A stretch of 62,128 nucleotides of DNA from Chryseobacterium viscerum. Lineage in GTDB: Bacteria > Bacteroidota > Bacteroidia > Flavobacteriales > Weeksellaceae. The position numbers were made by a program, and so were the translations under genes. The stretch is from positions 1 through 62,128 of the forward strand of contig NZ_PPEG02000015.1 of the NCBI RefSeq assembly GCF_002899945.2. Reading direction: 5' to 3'. The notes under the pieces were generated by a model. It saw only the letters and a list, made by a program, of their open reading frames with translations. It was not told the DNA's origin and searched no databases. Of the stretch, positions 45,495 to 55,512 are shown in pieces (the first letter of the stretch is position 1; every line of letters starts with the position of its first letter).

Positions 45495-48400
45495 TTAGAA
45501 GCTATACTTCGCACCGATCTGGATCTGGTATGGATTCCCTGAAAGAGGAACCAAACCGCCTCCACTTACGTTTTTGGTATATTCATACTGCATGGTGTCC
45601 TTGTTAAACTTAGTCACTTTATACAAAGATGTGTTTCCGTATGACTTGTTTACTCCCCATTCTTTATTAAGTAGGTTGGCTACATTGAAGATATCTACAG
45701 AAAGTTCAAAAGCACCTACTTTATCAAATTTAATTTTCTTCGCTACACGAACATCCCAAACGCCATAGAAACCATTTTTACCTCCGTTACGTTCTGCAAT
45801 TTTGCCATTGTATTCGTTGATATAATCTTTCAGAGCCTGCCCTACCTGTGGATCGTCCAGAATCGCTTTGGTAATATTCGGGAAGATAAAGGCAAGGTCA
45901 TTAGAATCTACGAAATCACCGTTGATATTCCCTCCTGTTGTAGCAGAGAAACGGGTACCTCCAATTCCAGAATATCTGATCCCCAATGTAAATCCGGCAA
46001 TGGTTGGAGAGTTACCGTAGATCACCACTTTATTACGGAACTGGTTGTCAGAATAGGTCATTCTTAAGTCTCTCGGATCACTTTGAATCATTGTAGATAA
46101 TGTTGCAGAGTTTGCTACGTTTCCGTTGTACGAAGTATTATCTTTGATATCAGACCATGTATAACTTGCCGTAATCTCCCCATCTTTCCAGTAACGGTAA
46201 CTTGTATCTAATACAAATGAGAACTGGTTTACTTTACCATCACTCACCAGCTCCAATACTCTTCCAAAATTTTTATTAATTCTTCCTGCTTTCCAGTCAA
46301 AACTTACACTGTTATTCGCATTATTGGTAATAGCACTTGTAGGAATAAATACTCCTCTACCTCCTTCATTAGCCAATGTAAAGAAAGGATTTGCCACCAT
46401 GTTTCTGTCGTAGTAAAAGTAATTATTTCTACCTAAAGCCATATATCCTGCAATTCCTGCTCTGAATCTTTCATTGAAGAAATGGGTATAAGAGATATTC
46501 GCTTTATAAACGATTGGAATTTTTGCATCCTTACCGGTATAGTTGATGGTAGGAATCTGATACTGGGAAAGAGATGGAGCAGAGTTATAATCATTTCTGT
46601 AACTGTTGAAATCCGGGAACGGAACATCTTTACCCGTTACATCCACAGTAGCAAGGTGTTTACCATCGAATACAAGGTTGTTGATGATCATATAATTGTT
46701 GATATCGGAAGAGAAAATTCCGGCACCGAACCTAAGGAAGTCTTTATTTCCTTCATTGATGTTCCAGTCAAACTGAAATCTTGGCTGAATCACGAATGAC
46801 TTGATTTTGTTATCGGTTCTTATTCCCATTTCATCAAACAGCTTCTGGTTGAGTTCTGCTTTCGGGTAACCTCCGTAGTCTAATCTTAAACCAGCCATTA
46901 AATCAAGACCTTTTGCCACTTTGGTCTGAAACTGTCCATACACTCCAATGTTCCAAATGTTTGATCTTACAGACGGATCTTCCATGAGTGGAACTTCCCT
47001 GTAGAATCTGTAAGGGGTCATCGCATCAAAATTACTCATTCCCTGGAAATGGAATCTTCCGTTTACTTCACTTCCGTACACAGATTTTGCTGTTGTATAC
47101 ATTAAATCAGCTCCGAAAGTATATTTTACCTTATCGGTATTATAGTATAAGTTATCTACAATCTGGATTACATTATTTCTAAAGCTTTCCTGTCCGAAAC
47201 GGTGTCCTCCAAACTGGATATTGGTAGATCCCGCACTTGAAGCCACTCCTTCAACAATAGCTCTTGGTACAGGTTTTCCTAGTTGATTATTCTGATAACT
47301 GTCCTGGAAAGTATAAAGATACTGAGCCTTTAATTCATTGGTTAAATTAGGCTGCAGATTGGTTCTTAAGGTTAACAATAAACTGTTGTCAAGGTTTTTG
47401 TCATTTCCGTAAGATTCAAAGAAGTTGATATTGGTATTATCACCAAGACCGTTTTTATTAAGATCGTACGTGAAGTTATTTCTCAACGTTAATAAATTCT
47501 TTTCGTTGATCTGCCAGTCTAAACGTAAGAATGCAGCATCCGAGTTTCTTACTTTATCAAACGTTCCGAATTGCGGGGTGTTCCCTACCCCATACTTTGA
47601 TCTTGCAATATCCAGAAACTGATTAAGGGTTTGGGTGGTAGTACTGAATCTCTTCTCATCATCCGGAGATTTGATATCAGCAATAGCCAACGGTCTTGAA
47701 TCCAGCTGGTGATCCCATGCTACAAAGAAATGTAATTTATTTTTAATGATCGGTCCTCCCAATGAAAACCCGAACTGAGAAGTAGAGAAATCATTATCTC
47801 TTTTGTTTCCTCTGATGTCATATGGGCTGGAAAGCCAGTTGGTTCTTAAATATTCCCAAGCACTTCCAGAGAATTTATTGGTTCCGGATTTGGTCACAGC
47901 ACTTACCGTTCCACCACCACTTCTTCCCAATGTCACATCATATTGGTTGGTGGTGATTTTAAATTCACGTACTGCTTCAATAGAGATAGAAAATGGTGCA
48001 CCACTTCGGCTGGTAGTAGCACCTGCAGAAGTAGGGTTTTTGGCCGTCATCCCATCAATGGTAAAATTAGTGGAAGATCCTAACTGCCCGGAAAGATTTC
48101 CTCCTTTCCCACTTAATGGTGATAGTTCGGCAAGATTCGCAAAGTTTCGTCCGTTCACCGGAAGCATACTGATATTTTTAGCAGAAATTGCTGTAGCAGC
48201 TCCAAGGTTTCCGATCTTGTTTTTAAGATTTCCGGTAATCTTTACTTCTTCGATATGCTTTTCAGCTCCCAGATCCATATTGACAGTCACCTGATCTCCG
48301 AAGTTGACATTGTAGCCTTCTCTTTTATCATCGTTTACAATAACTGTGTAAGGTCCTCCCAAAGGAATTTCTTTAAAAATATATTCCCCTTTTGAGTTCG

Positions 48401-48578
48401 TTTCCGTTTCCGTTTTGAATCCTGTAGACTCGTTCACGATCGTTACTTTCACTTTTTCCTGAGCCGTACTTCCCGGTCCGGTTACTTTCCCTACAATAGA
48501 AGCCTGTGTGGTCTGTGCATAAGCCATAGTCCCAAGCCCTAAAAACAATAATCCCAGTACAATCTTTACTTTTTTCAT
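45495..48578 (-). CDS. TonB-dependent receptor of the Oar/carboxypeptidase-regulatory type
   Basis: 1027 residues. Signal peptide (ending 'GTMAYAQ'); an N-terminal carboxypeptidase-regulatory-like beta domain (about 25-105, 'ASIVGKVTGPGSTAQEKVKV'); a plug domain (about 115-235, 'LPVNGRNFANLAELSPLSGK'); then a 22-strand barrel ending in Phe ('IQIGAKYSF'), as outer-membrane barrels do. No SusD partner follows, so it is not a typical glycan locus; such Oar-like receptors move peptides or other large ligands. Substrate unknown. Confidence 0.92.
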   Translation of the reverse strand: MKKVKIVLGLLFLGLGTMAYAQTTQASIVGKVTGPGSTAQEKVKVTIVNESTGFKTETETNSKGEYIFKEIPLGGPYTVIVNDDKREGYNVNFGDQVTVNMDLGAEKHIEEVKITGNLKNKIGNLGAATAISAKNISMLPVNGRNFANLAELSPLSGKGGNLSGQLGSSTNFTIDGMTAKNPTSAGATTSRSGAPFSISIEAVREFKITTNQYDVTLGRSGGGTVSAVTKSGTNKFSGSAWEYLRTNWLSSPYDIRGNKRDNDFSTSQFGFSLGGPIIKNKLHFFVAWDHQLDSRPLAIADIKSPDDEKRFSTTTQTLNQFLDIARSKYGVGNTPQFGTFDKVRNSDAAFLRLDWQINEKNLLTLRNNFTYDLNKNGLGDNTNINFFESYGNDKNLDNSLLLTLRTNLQPNLTNELKAQYLYTFQDSYQNNQLGKPVPRAIVEGVASSAGSTNIQFGGHRFGQESFRNNVIQIVDNLYYNTDKVKYTFGADLMYTTAKSVYGSEVNGRFHFQGMSNFDAMTPYRFYREVPLMEDPSVRSNIWNIGVYGQFQTKVAKGLDLMAGLRLDYGGYPKAELNQKLFDEMGIRTDNKIKSFVIQPRFQFDWNINEGNKDFLRFGAGIFSSDINNYMIINNLVFDGKHLATVDVTGKDVPFPDFNSYRNDYNSAPSLSQYQIPTINYTGKDAKIPIVYKANISYTHFFNERFRAGIAGYMALGRNNYFYYDRNMVANPFFTLANEGGRGVFIPTSAITNNANNSVSFDWKAGRINKNFGRVLELVSDGKVNQFSFVLDTSYRYWKDGEITASYTWSDIKDNTSYNGNVANSATLSTMIQSDPRDLRMTYSDNQFRNKVVIYGNSPTIAGFTLGIRYSGIGGTRFSATTGGNINGDFVDSNDLAFIFPNITKAILDDPQVGQALKDYINEYNGKIAERNGGKNGFYGVWDVRVAKKIKFDKVGAFELSVDIFNVANLLNKEWGVNKSYGNTSLYKVTKFNKDTMQYEYTKNVSGGGLVPLSGNPYQIQIGAKYSF

Positions 48579-48621
48579 TTCTTCCGAAGATGTATATTAT
48601 TAATTTTTTGATAATAACCAG

Positions 48622-48665
48622 GAAACCTCTTTGATTTTCACGTTGATAGATCATGCTGAGGTTTC
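48622..48665 (-). promoter_or_regulatory. Leader hairpin of the TonB-dependent receptor mRNA
   Basis: GAAACCTC (48,622-48,629) and GAGGTTTC (48,658-48,665) are perfect inverse copies 28 bases apart, located 44-87 bases upstream of the start codon within the predicted leader. Possible RNA regulatory structure; unproven. Confidence 0.35.
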
Positions 48666-48680
48666 TTTCAATTAGATGTG

Positions 48681-48688
48681 CAAAGGTA
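48681..48688 (-). promoter_or_regulatory. Candidate -7 box TACCTTTG of the TonB-dependent receptor gene
   Basis: An exact TAnnTTTG match read leftward, giving a leader of about 95 nt. No clear TTTG at -33. Confidence 0.45.
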
Positions 48689-48875
48689 TCTTGACTTTAA
48701 AGGCGGGCTGTTTAAGAAAGTTTTAACATTTTTTTAATTAAATCAGAACATTATGTTAATTTACTTTAAACACACAATCTATTTCATACAAAACCAGCCT
48801 GTTAAAGCACATTACGGATTCTTAATTTTCCTGTACTATTTAATTCCATTATTTTTTAAATGCAATTACTTTAGT

Positions 48876-48883
48876 TATTTTTG
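48876..48883 (+). promoter_or_regulatory. Candidate -7 box TATTTTTG of ligA
   Basis: An exact TAnnTTTG match 19 bases before the preferred ligA start at 48,903. It lies inside the longer upstream frame, which supports the later start. Confidence 0.55.
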
Positions 48884-48902
48884 CTCAAAAGATAGAAAAG
48901 CA

Positions 48903-50909
48903 ATGTCTGAAAACATTCAACAAAAGATAGAACAGCTCCGCAAAGAGCTTCACCAACATAACGAAGACTATTACCAACTGGATACTCCCACTATTACAGA
49001 TTTTGAGTTTGACATGCTTTTGCAGGAACTCCAGAATCTGGAGGCAAAATATCCTGAATTTTATGATGAGAATTCTCCTACTGTACGGGTAGGTGGTGGT
49101 GTCACTAAGGTTTTCCCTACCATTCAGCATAAATTCAGAATGTACTCTCTGGACAATTCCTATGATTTTGACGATCTGGAGGATTGGGAAAAAAGAATCA
49201 TCAAAACAATTGAAGACCCGGTAGAATTTGTTGCTGAACTGAAGTATGACGGAGCATCCATTTCTATTCTTTATGAAAATGGAAAGCTATCACAGGCTGT
49301 TACCCGTGGTGACGGTTTCCAGGGAGATGAAATCACTCCGAATGTACGTACTATTTCAGATATTCCCTTGACTTTAAAAGGGGATTTCCCGACTCAGTTT
49401 TTTATGCGCGGAGAAATTTATCTGACCAGAAAAAACTTTGATAAACTTAATGTACTGAGAGAGGAAGAAGGTCTTGATCCCTTCATGAATCCAAGAAATA
49501 CAGCCAGCGGAAGTTTGAAAATGCAGGACAGTGCTGAGGTAAGAAAGCGCAGCCTTTCTTCTGTACTGTATCAATTTATCTCTGATGAAGTTCCTGCAGA
49601 AACCCATTGGGAACTGCTTCAGAAAGCTCAGAGCTGGGGTTTCAAAACATCACAGCAGGCAAAATTATGCACAACACTGGATGAGGTGAAGGAATTTATT
49701 ACTTTCTGGGATACGGAACGTCATAATCTGCCTTTTGAAATCGACGGGATTGTTTTAAAAGTGAATTCGTTACAACAGCAGAGACAGCTTGGATATACGG
49801 CAAAATCTCCACGTTGGGCGATGGCTTATAAATTTAAAGCAGAAAAGGTAGAGACAGAACTTCAAAGTGTGTCTTATCAGGTGGGAAGAACGGGTGCTAT
49901 TACTCCTGTTGCCAACCTTAAACCTGTTTTATTGGCTGGAACGATCGTAAAAAGAGCATCCCTTCATAATGAAGATATCATTAAGAAACTGGATCTTCAT
50001 GAAAATGACTTTGTATATGTAGAAAAAGGGGGTGAAATTATTCCAAAAATTGTAGGCGTAAACACCGATAAAAGAACGGAAGAGAGCAAAGAAATAGAAT
50101 ACATCAAACATTGCCCTGAATGTGGTACCGAACTGGTAAAAATTGAAGACCAGGCCATTCATTTCTGCCCGAACGAACTTCACTGCCCGCCACAGGTGGT
50201 GGGAAGAATGATTCATTATGTGTCCAGAAAAGCATTGAATATTGATAATCTTGGAAGCGAAACCATTGAACAGCTTTACCGGGAAAAACTGGTTGAAAAC
50301 CCAGCTGATTTTTATGTATTGACGAAAGAACAGCTTCTTCCATTGGAAAGAATGGCTGAGAAATCTGCTCAGAACATCATCACCGGAGTTGAAAAATCCA
50401 AAGAAATTCCTTTTGAGAAAGTTTTATACGGAATCGGAATCAAGCACGTGGGAGAAACGGTTGCCAAAAAACTGGTCAAAAACTTTCCGACTATTGAGGA
50501 ATTAAAGAATGCAACGATTGAAGAGCTTTGTCAAGTAGAAGATATTGGGGCTAAGATTGCAGTAAGTATTGTAGATTTCTTCCAGAATTCTGAAAACCTA
50601 TTGATGATCGAGCGCTTAAAATCCTATGGAGTACAGCTTGAAAAAGGAGAAAGCACGAATGAAGTTTTGTCCAATGTTTTAGAAGGGAAAACGTTCCTTT
50701 TTACCGGAAAATTGTCTTTATTCACCAGAGAATCTGCTGAGGAAATGGTAGAAAAGCATGGCGGGAAAAATATTTCGGCAGTTTCGAAAAACCTCAACTA
50801 TCTTGTCGTAGGTGAAAAAGCAGGAAGCAAACTGAAAAAAGCACAGGATATCGGAACGATTGAAATCCTGGATGAGCAGCAGTTTCTGGACCTTGTTGAG
50901 AAACAATAA
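48903..50909 (+). CDS. ligA: NAD-dependent DNA ligase
   Basis: 668 residues from MSENIQQKIEQL; the frame is open 50 codons further upstream, but that part has leader composition and contains the promoter. All LigA parts are present: NMN-binding domain Ia ('DYYQLDTPTITDFEFD'), adenylation domain with the AMP-lysine in 'AELKYDGASI' (K114), OB fold, four-cysteine zinc finger near 404-428 ('CPECGTELVK' and 'FCPNELHC'), helix-hairpin-helix repeats ('IEELCQVEDIGAKIA') and a C-terminal BRCT domain. Essential for joining Okazaki fragments. Complete and expected to be functional. Confidence 0.96.
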   Translation: MSENIQQKIEQLRKELHQHNEDYYQLDTPTITDFEFDMLLQELQNLEAKYPEFYDENSPTVRVGGGVTKVFPTIQHKFRMYSLDNSYDFDDLEDWEKRIIKTIEDPVEFVAELKYDGASISILYENGKLSQAVTRGDGFQGDEITPNVRTISDIPLTLKGDFPTQFFMRGEIYLTRKNFDKLNVLREEEGLDPFMNPRNTASGSLKMQDSAEVRKRSLSSVLYQFISDEVPAETHWELLQKAQSWGFKTSQQAKLCTTLDEVKEFITFWDTERHNLPFEIDGIVLKVNSLQQQRQLGYTAKSPRWAMAYKFKAEKVETELQSVSYQVGRTGAITPVANLKPVLLAGTIVKRASLHNEDIIKKLDLHENDFVYVEKGGEIIPKIVGVNTDKRTEESKEIEYIKHCPECGTELVKIEDQAIHFCPNELHCPPQVVGRMIHYVSRKALNIDNLGSETIEQLYREKLVENPADFYVLTKEQLLPLERMAEKSAQNIITGVEKSKEIPFEKVLYGIGIKHVGETVAKKLVKNFPTIEELKNATIEELCQVEDIGAKIAVSIVDFFQNSENLLMIERLKSYGVQLEKGESTNEVLSNVLEGKTFLFTGKLSLFTRESAEEMVEKHGGKNISAVSKNLNYLVVGEKAGSKLKKAQDIGTIEILDEQQFLDLVEKQ

Positions 50910-50928
50910 AATTTAAAAATATTTTTAT

Positions 50929-50962
50929 AAAAAAACCATTGATTTTCTTCAATGGTTTTTTT
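50929..50962. terminator. Bidirectional terminator after ligA
   Basis: AAAAAACCATTGA and TCAATGGTTTTTT form a long stem with a short T-rich loop and A/T-runs on both sides, serving ligA and the convergent gene at 50,979. Confidence 0.9.
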
Positions 50963-50978
50963 GAACATTCTCAATATT

Positions 50979-51437
50979 TTACTTGAAAACAATAATCGTA
51001 TACGGATTTTTTTGCCCTGCTTTAGGCAAGATCAGCCTGATGTGTTCTTTATTGCTATAGTAATCTGTGTATGGTTCTTTAGTAATAATCTTTCCTTTTT
51101 CAGTTTCTTTATATCCGGCTGCCAAGATCAGCTTAAGATATTGATCATATTCTTTTTTATCTTTAAATTCAAATTCAATACTGCCTTTTGATTTTTCTTC
51201 AGGGTATTCAAACTTCCCAATTTTCGAGGTGTAATCCGGGGAATCATATTCGTTTAAAAGAAAGCCTAAGCCTTCTGTTCTGTCATAAAATTTGAACTGA
51301 AGCTGTTTCATCTCCTTTTTAAACTCATCCATGGTAAGTTTGTTGAATCCCTTGAGCTGTTCTAACGTGAATGTCTGAGCAGAGACCTGGATACTTAGCA
51401 AAACTGAAAATAATAGGAGTCCTAAAGTTTTTCTCAT
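50979..51437 (-). CDS. Secreted protein of unknown function
   Basis: 152 residues from MRKTLGLLLFSVLLSIQVSA, a signal peptide; the longer frame begins within the histidine kinase gene and is unlikely. The body ('TLEQLKGFNKLTMDEFKKEM', 'AGYKETEKGKIITKEPYTDY') has alternating charged strands and no recognised domain. It follows the kinase gene by 31 bases, so it may be the last gene of the kdp region transcript. Confidence 0.55.
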   Translation of the reverse strand: MRKTLGLLLFSVLLSIQVSAQTFTLEQLKGFNKLTMDEFKKEMKQLQFKFYDRTEGLGFLLNEYDSPDYTSKIGKFEYPEEKSKGSIEFEFKDKKEYDQYLKLILAAGYKETEKGKIITKEPYTDYYSNKEHIRLILPKAGQKNPYTIIVFK

Positions 51438-51468
51438 TTCTATTTTTATCGTAAATATAAAATAATCC

Positions 51469-53184
51469 CTATGAAACCGGCAGTCTGAAGTAAAACGTAC
51501 TTCCATTATTCAAAGAACTCTTCACTCCGATTTCTCCATGCTGTTTTTCAATAAAATTTTTCGAGATCGCCAAACCGAGTCCTGTTCCATTCTGATGTTC
51601 TCCCGGAACCTGGAAATAGCGGTCAAAGATCTGGCGGTGGTATTTTTCATCAATTCCACTTCCGGTATCAATAATACTGAATTGAATAAAGGCGTCCATT
51701 TTTTCTACCACAATCTGAATATTTTCATCCTGAAAAGAGTGCTTCACCGCATTGGTCAAAAAATTGTTCATCACCCAAACTGTTTTATCAAAATCTGCAG
51801 TCACGGAATCATTATCTTCCAAAAGATATTGAGTGCTGATCAAAATATTTTTCTGCTCTGCCAGTTTTTCAACATTTTTCATAGCAGTCTGTACAATTTC
51901 CTTAGGGGAACATTTCTCTATGGTCAATCTGATATTTCCGGATTCTACCTGGGAAAGATTGAGCAGTTCACCCGTAATATCCAATAACCGCTGTCCGTCT
52001 TCATTGATACTTTTCAACAATTCCTGCTGTTGCTCATTCAATTCACCGAATTTTTGATTTCCAAGAAGCTGTACGCCCATTTTGATAGCCGAAATGGGAG
52101 TTTTCAGTTCATGGGAAATTGTCGCAATGAAATTGGTTTTAGCAAAATCCAGTTCTTTGAAAGGGGTAATATTTCTTAACAAAATCACTTTCCCAATATA
52201 TTTTTTTTCCTTTTCGCCGGTCTTGACGATATTGATAGGAATAATATCCTGTTCAAAATAATTCTCCTTATTATCACGAACAATCTTGATAGGATCTTTT
52301 ACCGGATGATCTATATTTTTCAGCAGTTCACGGATAAGGTCGTTATTGATGGCTACTTCATGAGCTGTTTTTCCAATAATTTCTTCTTTATGGAGGTTCG
52401 TGATTTTCAGGGCTTCATCATTGATCATGTAGATAAAATGATTTTCGTCCAAACCAATCACAGCATCATGCATATTGTTGACCAATGTTTCGATCCGTTT
52501 TTTATCCATCAACTGCTTAGAAAGCGTACTGCTTTCGTACTCCTGAAGCTTTTCTGCCATAGTGTTGAATGATTCTGCAAGATCGTTGAACTCCTCACTT
52601 CCTTTGAAATGAACTCTTTCACTGTAGTTTTTACCGGCAATCTGCTTTATCCCGAATGTAAGCTGGCTGATAGGTTCTGCAATAGCCTGAGGCAAATTGA
52701 AAAGTAAAATAAAAGCAATCAGAAAGCATACGGTTCCTAAACTTACAATCCAGAACGTAGCATTTTCTGCCGTGATGATAGCAATGTCACTCTTCCGCTC
52801 TATCCCTTTCATGTTTAAGGACATAATCTTGGCCAGATCCTCACGAATCAACTTCTCCTTATTAGAATCAGGAGCTTTCAGATAGCTGTTGAAATGCAGA
52901 TTCAGATTCTGAGTGGCTTCTTTTTCGCCAAATTCTGTAAGGTTCTTTTCCTGAAGCTTATTATTTTTTTTAAAATCCGCGACCGCAACCGTACTGTCTG
53001 TGCTGATGTTATCCAGAGCAAGAAGCATATTTTTGGAAAACTCCAGACTGTTGTAATTGGCTGTCAGAATTTTTTCAGTATCAGATTTTAATTTATTGAT
53101 GTATACAGAACCTATCACTGAAAGCAGAACGATCAGCAGAAATAAAAGGCCAACACCTAAGGTAAGTTTCGTTTTAAGTTTCAT
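51469..53184 (-). CDS. Membrane sensor histidine kinase of the kdp locus
   Basis: 571 residues. Transmembrane helix 1 (about 7-29), a periplasmic helical domain, helix 2 (about 145-167), HAMP, a PAS domain (about 230-340, 'MHDAVIGLDENHFIYMINDE'), dimerisation domain with the phospho-accepting His358 in 'ATISHELKTPISAIKMGV', and an ATPase domain ('NNFLTNAVKH', 'DTGSGIDEKYHRQIFDRY', 'NGTGLGLAISKNF'). It follows the KdpD sensor half by 6 bases. In Bacteroidota the KdpD protein is split into two, so this is likely the kinase half. Its response-regulator partner may be the NtrC-type protein at 60,430. Confidence 0.88.
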   Translation of the reverse strand: MKLKTKLTLGVGLLFLLIVLLSVIGSVYINKLKSDTEKILTANYNSLEFSKNMLLALDNISTDSTVAVADFKKNNKLQEKNLTEFGEKEATQNLNLHFNSYLKAPDSNKEKLIREDLAKIMSLNMKGIERKSDIAIITAENATFWIVSLGTVCFLIAFILLFNLPQAIAEPISQLTFGIKQIAGKNYSERVHFKGSEEFNDLAESFNTMAEKLQEYESSTLSKQLMDKKRIETLVNNMHDAVIGLDENHFIYMINDEALKITNLHKEEIIGKTAHEVAINNDLIRELLKNIDHPVKDPIKIVRDNKENYFEQDIIPINIVKTGEKEKKYIGKVILLRNITPFKELDFAKTNFIATISHELKTPISAIKMGVQLLGNQKFGELNEQQQELLKSINEDGQRLLDITGELLNLSQVESGNIRLTIEKCSPKEIVQTAMKNVEKLAEQKNILISTQYLLEDNDSVTADFDKTVWVMNNFLTNAVKHSFQDENIQIVVEKMDAFIQFSIIDTGSGIDEKYHRQIFDRYFQVPGEHQNGTGLGLAISKNFIEKQHGEIGVKSSLNNGSTFYFRLPVS

Positions 53185-53190
53185 TACTTT

Positions 53191-54300
53191 TTAAGATAAA
53201 ATAATAATATCTATCTGTCTCTCATTCAATCTGTTCATGAGAGTATAGATCCAGCTGTACCCCAACAGCCGCTGCCAAAAACGGGCATGAGGCTTTCCAA
53301 TGCAGACTGTCGTAATATTATGGGCAATCACATATTCCAGAATTCCATTGTGAACACTGCTTTCTTTGATCCGGACTACTTTTGCCCCTAATTCTTGTGC
53401 TAAATTAAAATTATTAATTAAATACCGCTGCTTATCCAAGGCTATTTTTTCAGGATTTTCGGAGGGCTTCTGAATGTATATAACAGTCCATGGACTGTTA
53501 TAATAGCTGGCTAACCTTGCTGTTTTCCGGATAATTGTTTTGGCGATTTTCTCATTACTGCTGATGCAGGCCAGGAATTTTATAGGTTTAAAATTTTCTG
53601 TTTTGATTTCTGTTTCTACCTTTCTTTCCACATGAGTGGCTACTTCTTTTAAAGCCAGCTCACGAAGCTGTAGAATATGTCCACTTTGGAAGAAATTGCT
53701 GAGTGCGGTCTGAATTTTTTCTTTTTTATAAATCTTACCCTCTTTTAGACGGGTCAGCAATTCGTCAGCGGTAAGGTCTATATTGACCACTTCATCAGCA
53801 AGGGCCAGAATCTTATCCGGAACGCGCTCTGCCACTTCTACTCCGGTAATTTTCTTTACTTCTTCATTCAGGCTTTCTATGTGTTGAATATTCATTGCAC
53901 TGATGACGTTGATGCCGTTATCAAGAATCTCCAATACATCCTGCCATCTTTTTTTATTTTTGGATCCTTCAACATTGGTATGAGGCAGCTCATCCACTAA
54001 AACGACTTCCGGATGTTCGTTGATAATGGCCTGAAGATCCATTTCTTCAAGATTTTTTCCTTTATAAAAAACCGATTTCCTTTCAATTTCAGGAAGACCT
54101 TCTACAAGCGCTACGGTTTCTTCCCGACCGTGGGTTTCAATATAGCCAACCTTTACATCAATGCCATTTCGCAAAAGGGAATGCGCTTCCTGAAGCATCC
54201 GGAAGGTTTTTCCTACGCCTGCACTCATCCCGATATAAATTTTGAATTTTCCTTTTCGGGACTTTTGAATCAGTTCTAAAAAATCTTTTGCTGATGACAT
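53191..54300 (-). CDS. kdpD: KdpD sensor half (N-terminal KdpD domain plus USP domain)
   Basis: 369 residues from MSSAKDFLELIQKS; the frame is open to 54,333 but this start is the natural one. The KdpD domain (about 15-225) has Walker-A-like 'GMSAGVGKTFRML', 'VVLVDELPHTN' and 'NIQHIESLNEEV'. A universal-stress-protein domain follows (about 245-365, 'FLACISSNEKIAKTIIRKTA', 'VCIGKPHARFW'). It lacks the membrane and kinase parts of E. coli KdpD; the separate kinase gene lies 6 bases downstream. It senses potassium or ion stress and would signal through that kinase. Confidence 0.9.
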   Translation of the reverse strand: MSSAKDFLELIQKSRKGKFKIYIGMSAGVGKTFRMLQEAHSLLRNGIDVKVGYIETHGREETVALVEGLPEIERKSVFYKGKNLEEMDLQAIINEHPEVVLVDELPHTNVEGSKNKKRWQDVLEILDNGINVISAMNIQHIESLNEEVKKITGVEVAERVPDKILALADEVVNIDLTADELLTRLKEGKIYKKEKIQTALSNFFQSGHILQLRELALKEVATHVERKVETEIKTENFKPIKFLACISSNEKIAKTIIRKTARLASYYNSPWTVIYIQKPSENPEKIALDKQRYLINNFNLAQELGAKVVRIKESSVHNGILEYVIAHNITTVCIGKPHARFWQRLLGYSWIYTLMNRLNERQIDIIILS

Positions 54301-54357
54301 TGATTTTATTCTTTTTAATTTTACTTTAAACACGTTGCACTGTGATTAAACCGATTA

Positions 54358-55443
54358 CTAAAACCAGGCTGCAAGACTTGTTGTAATGAAGAAATTTCCT
54401 TTTTTTAATTCATCGTTTTTCGCAAAAATGGCATCTTTAGCTGTAAAACTTCTTGCCTCTGTACGGAAAACCACATTTTTAAAGATCGCATAATCTACGT
54501 TGAGAGAATATCCAAGGGTCTGAAATCCATTAGGAGTTCCGGTATTGATGATCACACCATTTTTATCATTGTAATATTCTAATCTTCCTGCCAGCGCCCA
54601 TTTGTTGTCGAATTGGTATTTCATCAGAACATTCGGGCTATACCAGATATTATACTGCTCACTTCCTTTTGATTTCTGCTCTGCTCCGATATCAAATCCC
54701 AAGACTGCGGAAAACTGATCCGTCAGCTGAAAGCTTCCATACAAATCATGAAAATAGCGCATCCTTTTGTCATCCTTTGCTTTATCATTCCCGATAAATG
54801 AACTGCTGTTCAGGGTAATTTTATCATTAGGTTTATAAGTTATCTGATGTCCGAAAGAAATACTCTGGTTTCCTTCCGGTTTTGCAATTCGCTGCCATCC
54901 GTTCAGTATTAATCCACTTAAAAACCATTTTCCATTATCTGAGGTATAAGAAATTTTGGCACCCGTTTCAAAATAGGGAGAGTTTTCGGCGGCAAAACTT
55001 CGGGTAAGATTGATATTATCTTTTCCTATAGCACTTTCCCAGCCGATATGAGACGGCATGATCCCTGCATCAATCCACAGGTTTTTATTTTTAGAAATTT
55101 TGATCCCGATATTGGCTTCGTTGACATAGCGCAGTGCATTTTGTTCAGCCGCCATATTATCCTGGGCATAAGTTCCAGCCATTAAAGCTACATTGGCACG
55201 GAGATTTTCACTCTGATAATTGGCTTTAACCAATCCCAGATTAAGATTCATCTCATTATGCCTGTTATATGAGTATAAAAAGTTTTGACGCATATGATTG
55301 CCTGGTTCATTAAAATCATAAGTATAAAAGAGTTCTGCATAAGCGGAAAATGTCACTTTATTTCCTATTTTCAATGAATCTGATGATTGTGCTTTTGCTA
55401 AAAACAGCCCTGACAGCACACATATAGCTAGATATTTTTTCAC
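54358..55443 (-). CDS. Outer-membrane porin of the kdp locus
   Basis: 361 residues with a signal peptide (ending 'LFLAKAQ') and about 16 amphipathic strands ('SAYAELFYTYDFNEPGNH' to 'NFFITTSLAAWF', ending in Phe). It fits the flavobacterial outer-membrane beta-barrel porin family that is often encoded between kdpC and kdpD. It may give K+ access to the periplasm for the Kdp pump; this role is inferred from position only. Confidence 0.75.
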   Translation of the reverse strand: MKKYLAICVLSGLFLAKAQSSDSLKIGNKVTFSAYAELFYTYDFNEPGNHMRQNFLYSYNRHNEMNLNLGLVKANYQSENLRANVALMAGTYAQDNMAAEQNALRYVNEANIGIKISKNKNLWIDAGIMPSHIGWESAIGKDNINLTRSFAAENSPYFETGAKISYTSDNGKWFLSGLILNGWQRIAKPEGNQSISFGHQITYKPNDKITLNSSSFIGNDKAKDDKRMRYFHDLYGSFQLTDQFSAVLGFDIGAEQKSKGSEQYNIWYSPNVLMKYQFDNKWALAGRLEYYNDKNGVIINTGTPNGFQTLGYSLNVDYAIFKNVVFRTEARSFTAKDAIFAKNDELKKGNFFITTSLAAWF

Positions 55444-55512
55444 GTTAGTCTTAAGGTGTATTAATCATATCAAGGTTTAAAATCTTGACATGATTATCGA
55501 TTATTAAATTTA

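Noticed and set aside
48753..48902. 50-residue N-terminal extension of LigA
   Set aside because: It contains a promoter -7 box at 48,876, is not LigA-like, and a normal LigA start follows at 48,903.
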